Source of the DNA: Bacillus sp. EB106-08-02-XG196
GTDB taxonomy: Bacteria; Bacillota; Bacilli; Bacillales; Cytobacillaceae
NCBI RefSeq assembly: GCF_013396335.1
Contig: NZ_JABWSY010000007.1
Coordinates: 186,001 to 250,000, forward strand
Length of the DNA stretch: 64,000 nt
Direction of reading: 5' to 3'
Both the position numbers and the translations under genes were made by a program. Positions within the stretch are counted from its first letter, which is position 1. Each line of letters starts with the position of its first letter. Below, piece after piece: positions 1 to 7,986 of the stretch. The notes beneath the pieces are model-generated. The model ran no database searches, had not been told where the DNA came from, and was given only the letters and a program-made list of their open reading frames with translations.

Positions 1-411
1 GTTATTTGCTATGACATTTACAGAAACAAGAATGGTTTTACCATCCTCAGATACAAGCTGTTCCTTTAATTCTTCTTGATTAAAATGAGTTAGAATCGAA
101 GTGATACCAAGTTCTTCCTTATTCTTTTCAAGAATGTTAACTGCTTTTTCTGCTTTAGCAAAGTCTTCTTTCATTAACTTCTTATCACTATGAAAGACTA
201 ATGCTGTTTGCAGCTCATTCCCGCTATTTTCACTCGACTGGACATCTTCCAAAATCTTTTCAGCGAGAGTAGAAGAATAGCCTTCTGGAACGTTAATTTG
301 CCCTTTTTCACGGACAAGGTTTTCCATATTTGGTGCAGCTATAAAAAGCACAGCAATCAGGGCTATCCACGAAATGAGGATAAACCATTTACCTTTAATA
401 ATTGCTCTCAC
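1..411 (-). CDS. MMPL/RND-type membrane exporter, N-terminal part
   Basis: The gene starts at a GTG (409-411) and runs off the left edge, so only 137 codons are visible. The protein opens with a short basic stretch and one hydrophobic helix (about residues 8-26), followed by the phrase APNMENLVREKG and a soluble extracellular segment. This is the usual start of Bacillus YdfJ-like MMPL transporters, which export lipids or drugs by proton motive force. The ribosome site GGGGGA lies inside the last codons of the marR gene, and the start is 3 bases past the marR stop, so the two are co-transcribed and probably translationally coupled. The substrate cannot be told. Confidence 0.75.
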   Translation of the reverse strand, partial: MRAIIKGKWFILISWIALIAVLFIAAPNMENLVREKGQINVPEGYSSTLAEKILEDVQSSENSGNELQTALVFHSDKKLMKEDFAKAEKAVNILEKNKEELGITSILTHFNQEELKEQLVSEDGKTILVSVNVIANN

Positions 412-414
412 GTT

Positions 415-876
415 TTATTCCCCCATTTCTTCCTTTTTCATGTTGGTTAATATCAGGGCTAATTTTTCATAGGTATTTATAAAATTAGTAATTTCTGTTT
501 CATCAAATTTGGTGATAATTGTCTCAACTAAAAGATGTACCTTTTCTTGTGTCTTTTGAAGCAGTTCTTTTCCTTTTTCACTTAAGGTTAGATAAACCAC
601 TCTTCTGTCGTTTTCATCACGTGTTCTATCGATTAAACCTCTATCTGCCAACCGGTTAATGATTGCAGTGATTGCACTTTTATTGACACCAAAGGCTTCT
701 GCCAATTCAGACGACGTGCACTCGTTTGATTTCTGAATGTATCCGATAATATAATGTTGATCAATCGTTAGGTCTTCTTCAATCTGATTTTTAATCAATG
801 ACTCTGCTTTCTTATTAACATCAAAAGAAACGGACACATATCGGTCGATTAGTTCCTGAATTGTCTTTTTATCCAT
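415..876 (-). CDS. MarR family transcriptional regulator
   Basis: A winged-helix regulator of about 153 residues. The central part carries the MarR recognition region (SSELAEAFGVNKSAITAIINRL) and the wing (DENDRRVVYLTLSEKG). I prefer the ATG at 876 because GAGGTG sits nine bases ahead; a GTG at 888 is also possible but lies too close to its own ribosome site. It is followed at once by the MMPL exporter gene, so it probably represses an exporter operon and responds to an exported compound. The promoter just upstream overlaps repeated GTTAAAC half-sites, which suggests autoregulation. Such regulators usually act as dimers on inverted repeats. Confidence 0.85.
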   Translation of the reverse strand: MDKKTIQELIDRYVSVSFDVNKKAESLIKNQIEEDLTIDQHYIIGYIQKSNECTSSELAEAFGVNKSAITAIINRLADRGLIDRTRDENDRRVVYLTLSEKGKELLQKTQEKVHLLVETIITKFDETEITNFINTYEKLALILTNMKKEEMGE

Positions 877-902
877 TGTCCATTTCACCTCACCTCAAAA
901 TT

Positions 903-961
903 AGTTAAACTGTTAAACTATTCACCTGTTTAACTATATGACACGTCGTAAAAGGTGTCAA
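903..961 (-). promoter_or_regulatory. marR promoter with overlapping operator half-sites
   Basis: On the minus strand there is TTGACA (956-961), a 17-base spacer and TATAGT (933-938), a near-consensus sigma-A promoter. GTTAAAC occurs at 904-910 and 912-918 and its inverse GTTTAAC at 928-934, overlapping the -10 box. The 912-934 pair is an inverted repeat with 7-base arms. It is very likely the MarR operator, by position. Confidence 0.65.
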
Positions 962-963
962 TA

Positions 964-994
964 AAAAAAGGTCAGCTAATTGCTGACCTTTTTT
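964..994. terminator. Bidirectional intrinsic terminator after clpP
   Basis: AAGGTCAGC and GCTGACCTT form a stem around a five-base loop, flanked by A and T runs on both sides. It ends the sigma factor-clpP unit and separates it from the marR promoter. Confidence 0.8.
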
Positions 995-1020
995 CATATT
1001 TTGCATTATTATTTTTCAGT

Positions 1021-1605
1021 TTATTCTTTGGGGTATAGAATCTCATCGATAATTCCATATTCTTTGGCTTCTTCGGCACTCATAAAGTAATCTCGATCTG
1101 TGTCTTTTGCTACTTTTTCAACGGTTTGACCCGTTCTATCGGCAATGATTTGATTTATATGTTCTCTTAACTTTAGGATGCGTCTTGCAGAGATTTCTAT
1201 TTCTGTTGCCTGCCCTCTAACGCCTCCAAGTGGCTGATGAATCATAATTTCACTATTTGGAAGAGCATAACGTTTTCCTTTTGTACCGGCGAGCAGCAGC
1301 ATCGCTCCAAAGGATGCTGCCATCCCTGTACAAATGGTACGAACCTCTGGCTTAATGTATTGCATGGTATCATAGATAGCAAATCCTGCTGAAGTGGAGC
1401 CTCCTGGGCTATTTATATAAAGAGAAATTTCTTTATCGGGTGCGTCCGCTGCTAAAAATAATAATTGAGCGACAACACTGTTCGCTACATGATCATTAAT
1501 TTCATCACCAATGATAATGATACGATCCTTTAACAGACGAGAATAAATATCATACGACCGTTCACCACGGTTAGATTGTTCAATAACATAAGGAATAGTA
1601 CTCAT
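1021..1605 (-). CDS. clpP: ClpP-family ATP-dependent protease subunit
   Basis: A full-length ClpP of 194 residues. The catalytic triad is visible as Ser98 in GMAASFGA, His123 in MIHQP and Asp172. ClpP forms a tetradecameric chamber that degrades proteins fed by ClpX, ClpC or ClpE. The usual housekeeping form has GMAASMGA; here Phe replaces Met after the serine, and the gene sits in an unusual place, directly behind a sigma factor gene (30-base gap) with its own AGGAGG site. It is therefore probably a second ClpP paralogue rather than the main one, though the main copy is not in the window to compare. A terminator follows. Confidence 0.9.
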   Translation of the reverse strand: MSTIPYVIEQSNRGERSYDIYSRLLKDRIIIIGDEINDHVANSVVAQLLFLAADAPDKEISLYINSPGGSTSAGFAIYDTMQYIKPEVRTICTGMAASFGAMLLLAGTKGKRYALPNSEIMIHQPLGGVRGQATEIEISARRILKLREHINQIIADRTGQTVEKVAKDTDRDYFMSAEEAKEYGIIDEILYPKE

Positions 1606-1635
1606 TTTAAATCCTCCTTAAAAGCGAATAGTAGG

Positions 1636-2328
1636 CTATGCAGCCATGCAGAGAGTGCTTAAAGGAGCTGATGCTTTGAATGGGATGGTTATTCTATACG
1701 CTGCGGAAGGTACTTCCGTTGTATCTAGGATGGACGGAATGGCTTCAATCAAATCTGTCGGGTCCTGGTTGACTAGAGAATCCTGAAAAAGCCTCCCAAG
1801 CTGTTCTCTCGATTCATCTTCCCAAAATGAATCGAGAGACTGACTTTCCCTTTGATTTTCTATCCGTTTTCTTGCTCTGTTTAAACTTGATTTTACAGCA
1901 ATTTCTGTTGTGTTTAATATCTCTGCAATTTCCTTCGATTGATATTGAAAGGCTTCTTTTAAGAAATAAATAATCGCTTGCCTTGGAGTAAAGCAATCCA
2001 TCAGCAAATCTACAGAATCCATACAATCTCCAGTTGGGAAATAGGACTCCTCACACTTCTGATCATTTCTTAATTCTTCCCTTTTTCTCTTTCGAAGAGT
2101 ATCCATCCATTGATTGCGGGCAATTTTATTTAATAATGCACTTGTAATTTTATCTTTATGATAATAGGTTATAGCCTTTATCACAGCTTCTTGAGCAAGA
2201 TCATCTCCATCCCATTTACTCTGAGATAGAAAGTAACAATATTTCTGCAGCTTGGGATACGATTCACTAAAAAAGAATTCCTCGTACTGCACATCTTCAA
2301 AGCTGTACAGACTAAGTTTGTTAGCCAT
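1636..2328 (-). CDS. ECF-like sigma-70 family sigma factor
   Basis: The protein has 230 residues. Region 2 is seen around residues 25-85 (DGDDLAQEAVIKAITYY, then the DNA-melting segment NQWMDTLRKRKRE). Region 4 lies around 110-155 (TPRQAIIYFLKEAF, then SKEIAEILNTTEIAVKSSLNRARKRI). After this comes an acidic C-terminal extension of about 70 residues that ordinary ECF factors lack and that ends in CMAA. There is no anti-sigma gene next to it; instead clpP follows by 30 bases on the same strand. The extension may take the place of an anti-sigma factor. The start at 2328 has GGGAGTGA ahead of it. The regulon is unknown. Confidence 0.8.
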   Translation of the reverse strand: MANKLSLYSFEDVQYEEFFFSESYPKLQKYCYFLSQSKWDGDDLAQEAVIKAITYYHKDKITSALLNKIARNQWMDTLRKRKREELRNDQKCEESYFPTGDCMDSVDLLMDCFTPRQAIIYFLKEAFQYQSKEIAEILNTTEIAVKSSLNRARKRIENQRESQSLDSFWEDESREQLGRLFQDSLVNQDPTDLIEAIPSILDTTEVPSAAYRITIPFKASAPLSTLCMAA

Positions 2329-2559
2329 TATTTTTCACTCCCTTAACACTCTCTACATTCTAAACGTTTTAACGGATTAAAAAGATACGGGTGGAAAAAA
2401 TTTTTCTTATATTTCTACTATATACATTTATGAAACTTTTTCGCCATTTTATCGTAGATGTTAGGAGCGAGAAAAATTTATGAGTGTCTCATTTCTTTCT
2501 TCTACATTGCTTGCATTATAATAAGATAAGAAGAGTAAACATGATTAGGAGTGAATTAC

Positions 2560-4008
2560 GTGGGAGTTACGCTTAGTAAAGGACAAAAGGTTGATTTAAC
2601 AAAGTCACATCCGGGTCTGCATAATGTTGTCGTAGGTTTAGGATGGGATATTGCACATAATGGTTCTAACTTTGATTTGGATGCTTCAACCTTTTTATTA
2701 GGGCAAACGGGTAAGGTTCAAAGTGATCAGGATTTTATTTTTTATAATAATCCATCTGGCGGCAATGGCTCTATTAATTACAGCGGGGATAACCGAAATG
2801 GTGCTGGCGAACGGGATGACGAACAAATCCGTATCAATTTACAGGGAGTTCCCAGCCACATTCATCGTATTGCTTTTACGATTACGATTCATGATGCTCA
2901 AATGAAGCAGCAAAATTTCGGACAAATCTCTAATTCATACGTACGAATCTTTAATGAACAAACCAATGAGGAACTACTTCGTTTTAACCTTGGCAGGGAT
3001 TTTACTGTTGAAACAGCGATTGTTGCGGCTGAACTATACCGTCATAATGGAGAATGGAAATTTAATGCGATTGCCAGCGGTTTTCAAGGTGGACTGGCTG
3101 CATTATGCCGCAATTTTGGTGTATCAGTAGATGATGCACCGACACCAACACCACCTGTGCAGCAAAATCTTTTTAATAACAATCCGAACCAATTTAATAA
3201 CAATCAAAACCAATTCAATAACCAAAATTCATTTAATCAAAATCAAAACGGTTCTAACCCATATCAGCAAAACCAACAGCCTCAGCGAATTCATTTACAG
3301 CCGGAATCTTCCTATTCGCAGCCAGCTTTTGGATATCCAACACAAACATATTCACCAAACAACCATCGTACATATGGGGATGATATTCATTGTCCGCGCT
3401 GTAACTCATCGAATGTTAGGACGGGGCAAAAGGGCTTTGGTTTGGGGAAAGCAGCAATTGGCGGGTTAATTCTAGGGCCTGTAGGTTTGCTTGGTGGTTT
3501 TATTGGGAAGAACCAATTAAAGTTTACTTGTAATAGCTGTGGTAACAATTGGTCACCGAATCAAACCGACATAAATGAATGGGCCAATCAATCGAAAAGA
3601 AAAGCTCAGGAATTGTTTAATCGTTACAAGAGTCAAGATGTTTTAGAGGCAGTAGTAGCGGCTTGTGCCCTGGTTTCCATGGCAGACGGATATTTGGATG
3701 CCACTGAACGTCAGAAAATGATTGAATTTGTTAATTCCAGCGAAGAGTTACGCGTTTTTGATAGTAACAAAGTCATCCAAAGATTTAATTATTTTGTTTC
3801 ACGGATTGAAGCAGACCGGATGATTGGTCGGGCTGAAGCCTTCCGTGCCCTTGGAAAAATTAGATCAAAACCAGAAATTGCCCGTTTAGTTGCTCGCTAT
3901 TGTATTGCCATTGGGTATGCAGACGGTAATTTTGATCACAATGAAATGCAAATGGTCAGTGATATTTGCCGCGAGTTAGGATTAAATCCTGGAGAATTTC
4001 TTTCATAG
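2560..4008 (+). CDS. TerD - zinc ribbon - TerB fusion protein
   Basis: A protein of 482 residues with three parts. Residues 1-185 are a TerD (vWA-like, calcium-binding) domain starting GVTLSKGQKVDLTK, with DLDAS and DNRNGAGERDDE acidic loops. Residues about 195-250 are a linker rich in Asn and Gln. Residues 278-327 form a zinc ribbon (CPRC and CNSC) interrupted by a glycine-rich hydrophobic stretch. Residues 337-482 are a TerB-like helical domain with two DGxxDxxE-type metal loops (MADGYLDATE and YADGNFDHNE). I chose the GTG at 2560, because AGGAGTG precedes it properly and TerD proteins begin at this point; the GTG at 2551 has no spaced ribosome site. TerD and TerB are tellurite-resistance and stress-complex proteins; joined in one chain they may act at the membrane. 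Confidence 0.85.
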   Translation: MGVTLSKGQKVDLTKSHPGLHNVVVGLGWDIAHNGSNFDLDASTFLLGQTGKVQSDQDFIFYNNPSGGNGSINYSGDNRNGAGERDDEQIRINLQGVPSHIHRIAFTITIHDAQMKQQNFGQISNSYVRIFNEQTNEELLRFNLGRDFTVETAIVAAELYRHNGEWKFNAIASGFQGGLAALCRNFGVSVDDAPTPTPPVQQNLFNNNPNQFNNNQNQFNNQNSFNQNQNGSNPYQQNQQPQRIHLQPESSYSQPAFGYPTQTYSPNNHRTYGDDIHCPRCNSSNVRTGQKGFGLGKAAIGGLILGPVGLLGGFIGKNQLKFTCNSCGNNWSPNQTDINEWANQSKRKAQELFNRYKSQDVLEAVVAACALVSMADGYLDATERQKMIEFVNSSEELRVFDSNKVIQRFNYFVSRIEADRMIGRAEAFRALGKIRSKPEIARLVARYCIAIGYADGNFDHNEMQMVSDICRELGLNPGEFLS

Positions 4009-4053
4009 CAAGTAAAACCTCAATCCGCTACATTGGATTGAGGTTTTTACTTG
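4009..4053. terminator. Convergent terminator between terD fusion and selB
   Basis: AAGTAAAACCTCAATCC pairs with GGATTGAGGTTTTTACTT over an eight-base loop. The stem works in both directions and serves the two converging genes. Confidence 0.85.
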
Positions 4054-4054
4054 C

Positions 4055-5947
4055 TTATTTTTGCCAAACTCGTTTATTTTCTACTCGTTTTGTAAGGCCT
4101 TTAGAATCTAATCTCTCTAAAAATGGGATCATATATTTCCTGGAAAGGTCTAAGATTTCTTTGGCATCGCCAACTTCAAATTCTTGTCCTGTGCCACTTC
4201 GAAGTTTTTCGACGGCTTCCTTAAAAACATCCCCCTGATAAGCAAATTGCTCATCCAAATAGACAACAAATTCTTGATCTTCCATAAACCGTCTTAAATC
4301 AGCTTCTAAATGGTCAGGAATACCAGAATCCGAAAAATAGTCTTTATAATAACGAACCTTTAGCCCATCCTTTTTTAATTCACCTAGCATGTTTTCAGCC
4401 CGTTTTTGCCAGCTTTTCGGTACATGCGGCACAAAGTTTGCCAAGGAAACAAACTGTTCTTTCCGCTTAAATACTTCATTTGCAATCCCGTTTTCCACCA
4501 CAAAATCAATTAGCGGTTTTGGGAATCTTTTTTGCATAGACTGCAAAAGTTCGGCCTTATTAAGACCAAGTTTCATGGAATACAATTGATGGAATTCTTG
4601 TAAACGATCATAGATGTCTTCTTCAATCGAATTAATTAACATTTTGAGTGTAAACTCTTTACCATTGTATAAGACAAATTCATCATCATCTAAAAACTCA
4701 TTCAGAGTTTCCTCTTCTAGAGCAGTACGCTTTATTAACTCATTAAGAGATAGACTTTTTGCTTCATAGATGGCAGCCGTTATCCGTTCCTTTGGCGAAC
4801 CTTCTTTTTTCTTTTCAAGTTCTTCAATCGTTTGATTTCCAAACCGATATTTATTCCCTCTTGGATCGATTACCCAGCCGCCGCCAATCGTCTCTTGTGG
4901 ACTTGGACGACGTAAAATAAAGCGATCCCCCCGCTTAGTAAGGATTTCTTCCTCTAAACGAAGCTGACAAAGAATTTCACCGTTTTCTTCCTTTATCTCA
5001 TTCCTATCAAAAAAGACAATCCGTCCCATTACCTCTGTGGTTCCAATATGAAGCTTAATCGGCATCCGCTGTTTTACCATATGTTCGAGATCCTCAACCA
5101 CCCGTATCGCTACATCCACTGTTTTCGTAACAATAAAATGTTCAGAAGATACGAGAACATCACCGCGTTCTAAGTCCTCTTTCGAAATGCCCGAAAGATT
5201 AATAGCGGTACGCTGGCCAGCATATGCTTTTTGCGCTTGCTTATGATGAACCTGAATTTGCCTTGCTTTCACTTCGAGTCCCTGCGGCATAATCTTTAGT
5301 GTTTGACCCTCTTCCACCGTTCCTTCATAAACCGTCCCACGAACCACTGTTCCCTGACCCTTGACAGTAAATACCTGGTCAATCGGCAGACGGAAGGCAC
5401 CTTTTGCATCTCTCATTTCCTGCTCTTTAAGGGTTTTGATGATTAACTCTTTTAACACTTCTATGCCCTTTTTAGATAGGCTGTCTACTAATACAAACGG
5501 GGCATCCTCAAAGACACTTCCTGTTAATTCTTCTAAAATATCATCCTTTACAAGCTCAATAAATTCTTCATCAACCCTGTCAATTTTAGAAATCGCAACA
5601 AACCCGTTTTTCACACCTAAGAATTTTAGGATATCCAGATGCTCTCTCGTTTGCGGCATGACTCCTTCATCTGCAGCAACAACCAGTACCACAAGGTCAA
5701 TTCCTGCCACCCCAGCAATCATTTGCCGAATAAAGCGCTCATGCCCCGGCACGTCAATAACCGAAATTTGAATATCCTGATCCTCATATAAGGGAGCAAA
5801 TCCAAGTTCAATTGAAATTTGTCGTTCTTTTTCTTCCTTTAATCTATCAGTATCCACATTTGTCAAAGCTTTCGTCAAAGAAGTTTTACCATGATCTATA
5901 TGTCCAGCCATGCCAATTGTAAAATATCGTTTCTCCAAAGTTGCCAC
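4055..5947 (-). CDS. selB: Selenocysteine-specific elongation factor SelB
   Basis: SelB carries selenocysteyl-tRNA to ribosomes that read a UGA next to a SECIS element. The 630 residues match the usual size. The GTPase domain has GHIDHGKT (15-22), DVPGHE (65-70) and SKID (120-123). Domains II and III follow to about residue 370, and the C-terminal half contains the winged helices that bind SECIS RNA. The gene stands alone: selA, selD and tRNA-Sec are not in the window, and its upstream neighbour is coaW. Its presence implies that the genome makes a selenoprotein, in related Bacillaceae typically formate dehydrogenase. Confidence 0.92.
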   Translation of the reverse strand: MATLEKRYFTIGMAGHIDHGKTSLTKALTNVDTDRLKEEKERQISIELGFAPLYEDQDIQISVIDVPGHERFIRQMIAGVAGIDLVVLVVAADEGVMPQTREHLDILKFLGVKNGFVAISKIDRVDEEFIELVKDDILEELTGSVFEDAPFVLVDSLSKKGIEVLKELIIKTLKEQEMRDAKGAFRLPIDQVFTVKGQGTVVRGTVYEGTVEEGQTLKIMPQGLEVKARQIQVHHKQAQKAYAGQRTAINLSGISKEDLERGDVLVSSEHFIVTKTVDVAIRVVEDLEHMVKQRMPIKLHIGTTEVMGRIVFFDRNEIKEENGEILCQLRLEEEILTKRGDRFILRRPSPQETIGGGWVIDPRGNKYRFGNQTIEELEKKKEGSPKERITAAIYEAKSLSLNELIKRTALEEETLNEFLDDDEFVLYNGKEFTLKMLINSIEEDIYDRLQEFHQLYSMKLGLNKAELLQSMQKRFPKPLIDFVVENGIANEVFKRKEQFVSLANFVPHVPKSWQKRAENMLGELKKDGLKVRYYKDYFSDSGIPDHLEADLRRFMEDQEFVVYLDEQFAYQGDVFKEAVEKLRSGTGQEFEVGDAKEILDLSRKYMIPFLERLDSKGLTKRVENKRVWQK

Positions 5948-6010
5948 CTACTTTTTTCGGTCTTCCTTTTTACTTTATCCTTAAAAAACATATTGTTCAA
6001 GAGAACATTT

Positions 6011-6817
6011 TTAGACCGACAAAAAGGCTCCAATTGCACCGCAATATTCTCCCTTTTCCAAAAACACTGTAGTTAAACCTAACATATTAAAATAGTATTC
6101 TAGACCATGTTTTAATGATGGATTACCGATAATTGCAGTTCCGATAATGACCACACTTTTAACTTGATGAATGGTTGCAGCCTGCGAGGTTAACAATACA
6201 ATGGTTTCAGCAATCATATTGGAAAGTGAGGCAAGTCTGTCCGCTTCCTTATGAGTCCGTTTTTTACCCTTAGCAAAGTTCGCAGCTGTTAAATCACCAT
6301 GAATGGGGCTGTCTGCTGTTTCATAAATATCCTTAACCAGCATATCCACGTTTCCTTTATTACCTTCTTCAGCGAGCACGGTAAGCAGTTGATAATCCTG
6401 TACTTTCGTTAATAAAGAGCCTAGACCCGTGAATGTACCTCCGCCCATTCCACTGCCAAGAATTCGCTCCGCTTTAGCCCCATTTACCAGATGCCACGAG
6501 GTTCCCGTACCAATATTTAAGACCAAGTAAGATTCTTCGATACTCTTATTTTCTTTTGTAAGTAAGAAACGTGCCCCCTCACAGGTTGCTTGAAATTCAG
6601 GGATTAATGTACTTTCTTGAAAATACCTATTTTGTATAGCAAGCGCTTTACCGCCTGTAATGGAAACTTTTAAAGAGGGAGCTACCATTTTTAACCATGA
6701 AATAGCTGAATCCAGTTTGTTTATAGAAAATTTCTTAAAATGCATTCTCCCATTTTCCTGATAAACGATTTTGATTAACGAACCACCAGCATCAATTCCT
6801 GCAGTAATCTGTTGCAT
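6011..6817 (-). CDS. coaW: Type II pantothenate kinase
   Basis: CoaW phosphorylates pantothenate, the first step of coenzyme A synthesis. The 268 residues show the ASKHA fold: GIDAGGSLIK at the start (phosphate 1 loop), NIGTGTS in the middle, GSGMGGGTF after it and GAIGA at the end. The length matches the Staphylococcus and Bacillus enzymes. Type II enzymes are typically not inhibited by CoA. The gene lies 63 bases upstream of selB on the same strand, so they may share a transcript although their functions are unrelated. Confidence 0.92.
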   Translation of the reverse strand: MQQITAGIDAGGSLIKIVYQENGRMHFKKFSINKLDSAISWLKMVAPSLKVSITGGKALAIQNRYFQESTLIPEFQATCEGARFLLTKENKSIEESYLVLNIGTGTSWHLVNGAKAERILGSGMGGGTFTGLGSLLTKVQDYQLLTVLAEEGNKGNVDMLVKDIYETADSPIHGDLTAANFAKGKKRTHKEADRLASLSNMIAETIVLLTSQAATIHQVKSVVIIGTAIIGNPSLKHGLEYYFNMLGLTTVFLEKGEYCGAIGAFLSV

Positions 6818-6982
6818 TGCCCCCCACTCCTTCTAAAGAACTGATTTTATTACTTATTTGACAATAATCCCTATTTATCCTGCTTTTTCATTTCACGAAT
6901 CCTACACATTCAGCCCGTCCAAGGCAACTATTTATGTGCTATGTTGTAGTAAAGAATTCTATTACAACAAAGGAAGATTTCA

Positions 6983-7399
6983 ATGAAGAGAATCGCTTGG
7001 CCTATAGTTATAGGAATGATACTGTTAGTGGGTTGTCAAAACACTGAACCTAAAGAGGAGACAAAACAATCTACGGTACAAAATCAGATGGAGGAATCAA
7101 CTAAATCGGAAACAAACGCTGCTTTCCCCTATCCAAATCTATTATCTGAAAGTGAACAATCCTTTTCGCTTTTAGTCATTGGGGATAATGAAAATCCGAT
7201 TGAAAAAAACAATAAAATCACTGAAAAAGTCAATAATATTTTAAGTCTTCCCGAGCTTGAAATGGCACAGCAAGCATATCCCGATCTTAACATTAAGTCA
7301 GAACCCGCTTATATTCTTTTTGACCAAGCCGGGGTTGTTTACCAAGGAGGGAAATTTAAAGAGTTAGCAACTTATCTTGAAAAAAATAAATCAAACTAA
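6983..7399 (+). CDS. Small secreted lipoprotein of unknown function
   Basis: A 138-residue protein with a lipoprotein signal: MKRIAWPIVIGMILLVGC, lipobox LVGC with Cys18 as the lipidated residue. The mature part begins with a charged, Glu- and Thr-rich linker of about 30 residues and then a compact domain (FSLLVIGDNE ... AYILFDQAGVVYQGG). The last part resembles the end of a thioredoxin-like fold, but no CxxC is present, so I do not assign a redox role. AAAGGAAG precedes the start and a terminator follows at once, so it is a single-gene unit, divergent from coaW. Confidence 0.75.
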   Translation: MKRIAWPIVIGMILLVGCQNTEPKEETKQSTVQNQMEESTKSETNAAFPYPNLLSESEQSFSLLVIGDNENPIEKNNKITEKVNNILSLPELEMAQQAYPDLNIKSEPAYILFDQAGVVYQGGKFKELATYLEKNKSN

Positions 7400-7427
7400 A
7401 AAACCAGAATTTTTTCTGGTTTTTTTA
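7400..7427 (+). terminator. Terminator after lipoprotein gene
   Basis: AAAACCAGAA and TTCTGGTTTT form a stem with a short T loop, followed by more T. It begins directly after the stop codon and overlaps the end of a small minus-strand reading frame. Confidence 0.8.
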
Positions 7428-7577
7428 GTTCTTTTTTTTAATCCAGCGATAAAACAGAATAAGGACCGTTTGGGTAAAAAAGTAAAAACAGATAGAGTAA
7501 TAAATGCCCCAAGATACGATAACAGCGCCAATGACAAAAAAATCATTAGTATCAATTCCTGTTTCAGTCCATTGCAT
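7425..7577 (-). CDS. Putative small membrane protein (50 residues)
   Basis: A minus-strand frame with an ATG at 7577 and TAA at 7425. The product has a polar start (MQWTETGIDTNDF), a long hydrophobic aromatic core, and a basic tail RWIKKKN, which is the pattern of a one- or two-pass membrane peptide with the C-terminus inside. GGGTG lies about nine bases upstream. I do not recognise a family. The composition is too regular to be noise but the evidence is limited to hydropathy and the ribosome site. Confidence 0.4.
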   Translation of the reverse strand: MQWTETGIDTNDFFVIGAVIVSWGIYYSICFYFFTQTVLILFYRWIKKKN

Positions 7578-7594
7578 TTTTTTTACACCCGAAA

Positions 7595-7684
7595 CTAGAA
7601 TCCAGACCTCTGAACCATTTCAAGGTAAATAATAAAAATAAGATAAAGAATAAATAGTAAATAAAAGTAATAAAAAGATTCCAT
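7595..7684 (-). CDS. Possible 29-residue hydrophobic peptide
   Basis: A minus-strand frame from ATG 7684 to TAG 7595, almost all Phe, Leu, Ile and Tyr after MES, ending in EMVQRSGF. It lies directly ahead of the 50-residue frame in another phase. No good ribosome site is seen. It may be a tiny membrane peptide, the upstream half of a frameshifted gene, or chance in AT-rich DNA. Confidence 0.2.
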   Translation of the reverse strand: MESFYYFYLLFILYLIFIIYLEMVQRSGF

Positions 7685-7778
7685 TCTTTAAATGAATACA
7701 CGCCACTTGACAAACCCTTCATGCGATCACTTTTTCGATTTCCTATTTGATTTTTGATTCCATAACTTGTGTCCTACA

Positions 7779-7815
7779 TAAAAAAAGAAGACCTCTTAAG
7801 AGAATCTTCCTTTTA
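7779..7815. terminator. Bidirectional hairpin with T runs
   Basis: GAAGA ... CTCTTAAGAG ... TCTTC folds into a stem and has A and T runs on both sides. It would stop minus-strand transcripts leaving the broken frame that ends at 7817. Confidence 0.55.
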
Positions 7816-7986
7816 TCTAACGTAATGTTTCCAAATAGTTAGTAAGTATTTCTTTAGAACTAGTGTTTTCGCCAAATTTTTCAGAAGTTGGACAAGCGTT
7901 GAGTTCCCTTTTCTATCTTTATCATATCTTATTAGTAGATTAATATTTTTTACATTTTTTTAATTTATAGAGGGAGATGAAGCATT

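Larger units (their letters stand above)
7428..7986. other. Gene-poor 559-base stretch upstream of kinase-like gene
   Basis: This stretch holds the two small minus-strand frames described separately, a bidirectional hairpin at 7779-7815 (GAAGA and TCTTC around the palindrome CTCTTAAGAG), and a broken minus-strand frame ending at 7817 just before that hairpin. Past 7930 there is only AT-rich leader for the next operon. I see no tRNA-like or riboswitch-like structure. Confidence 0.5.

Noticed and set aside
5361..5771. A long plus-strand reading frame inside selB.
   Set aside because: It lies opposite the GTPase domain of SelB, has no ribosome site and its product shows no protein-like pattern; it is a shadow of the real gene.
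6818..6982. tRNA-Sec near selB.
   Set aside because: No cloverleaf with an extra-long variable arm and UCA anticodon can be made from the intergenic regions around selB.
7923..7931. CATATCTTA, matching the CATANNNTA -10 pattern of sigma-E/sigma-K promoters, upstream of the kinase-glucan operon.
   Set aside because: No matching -35 element is found at the right distance, and the AT-rich leader makes such a match likely by chance. It is not evidence of sporulation control.
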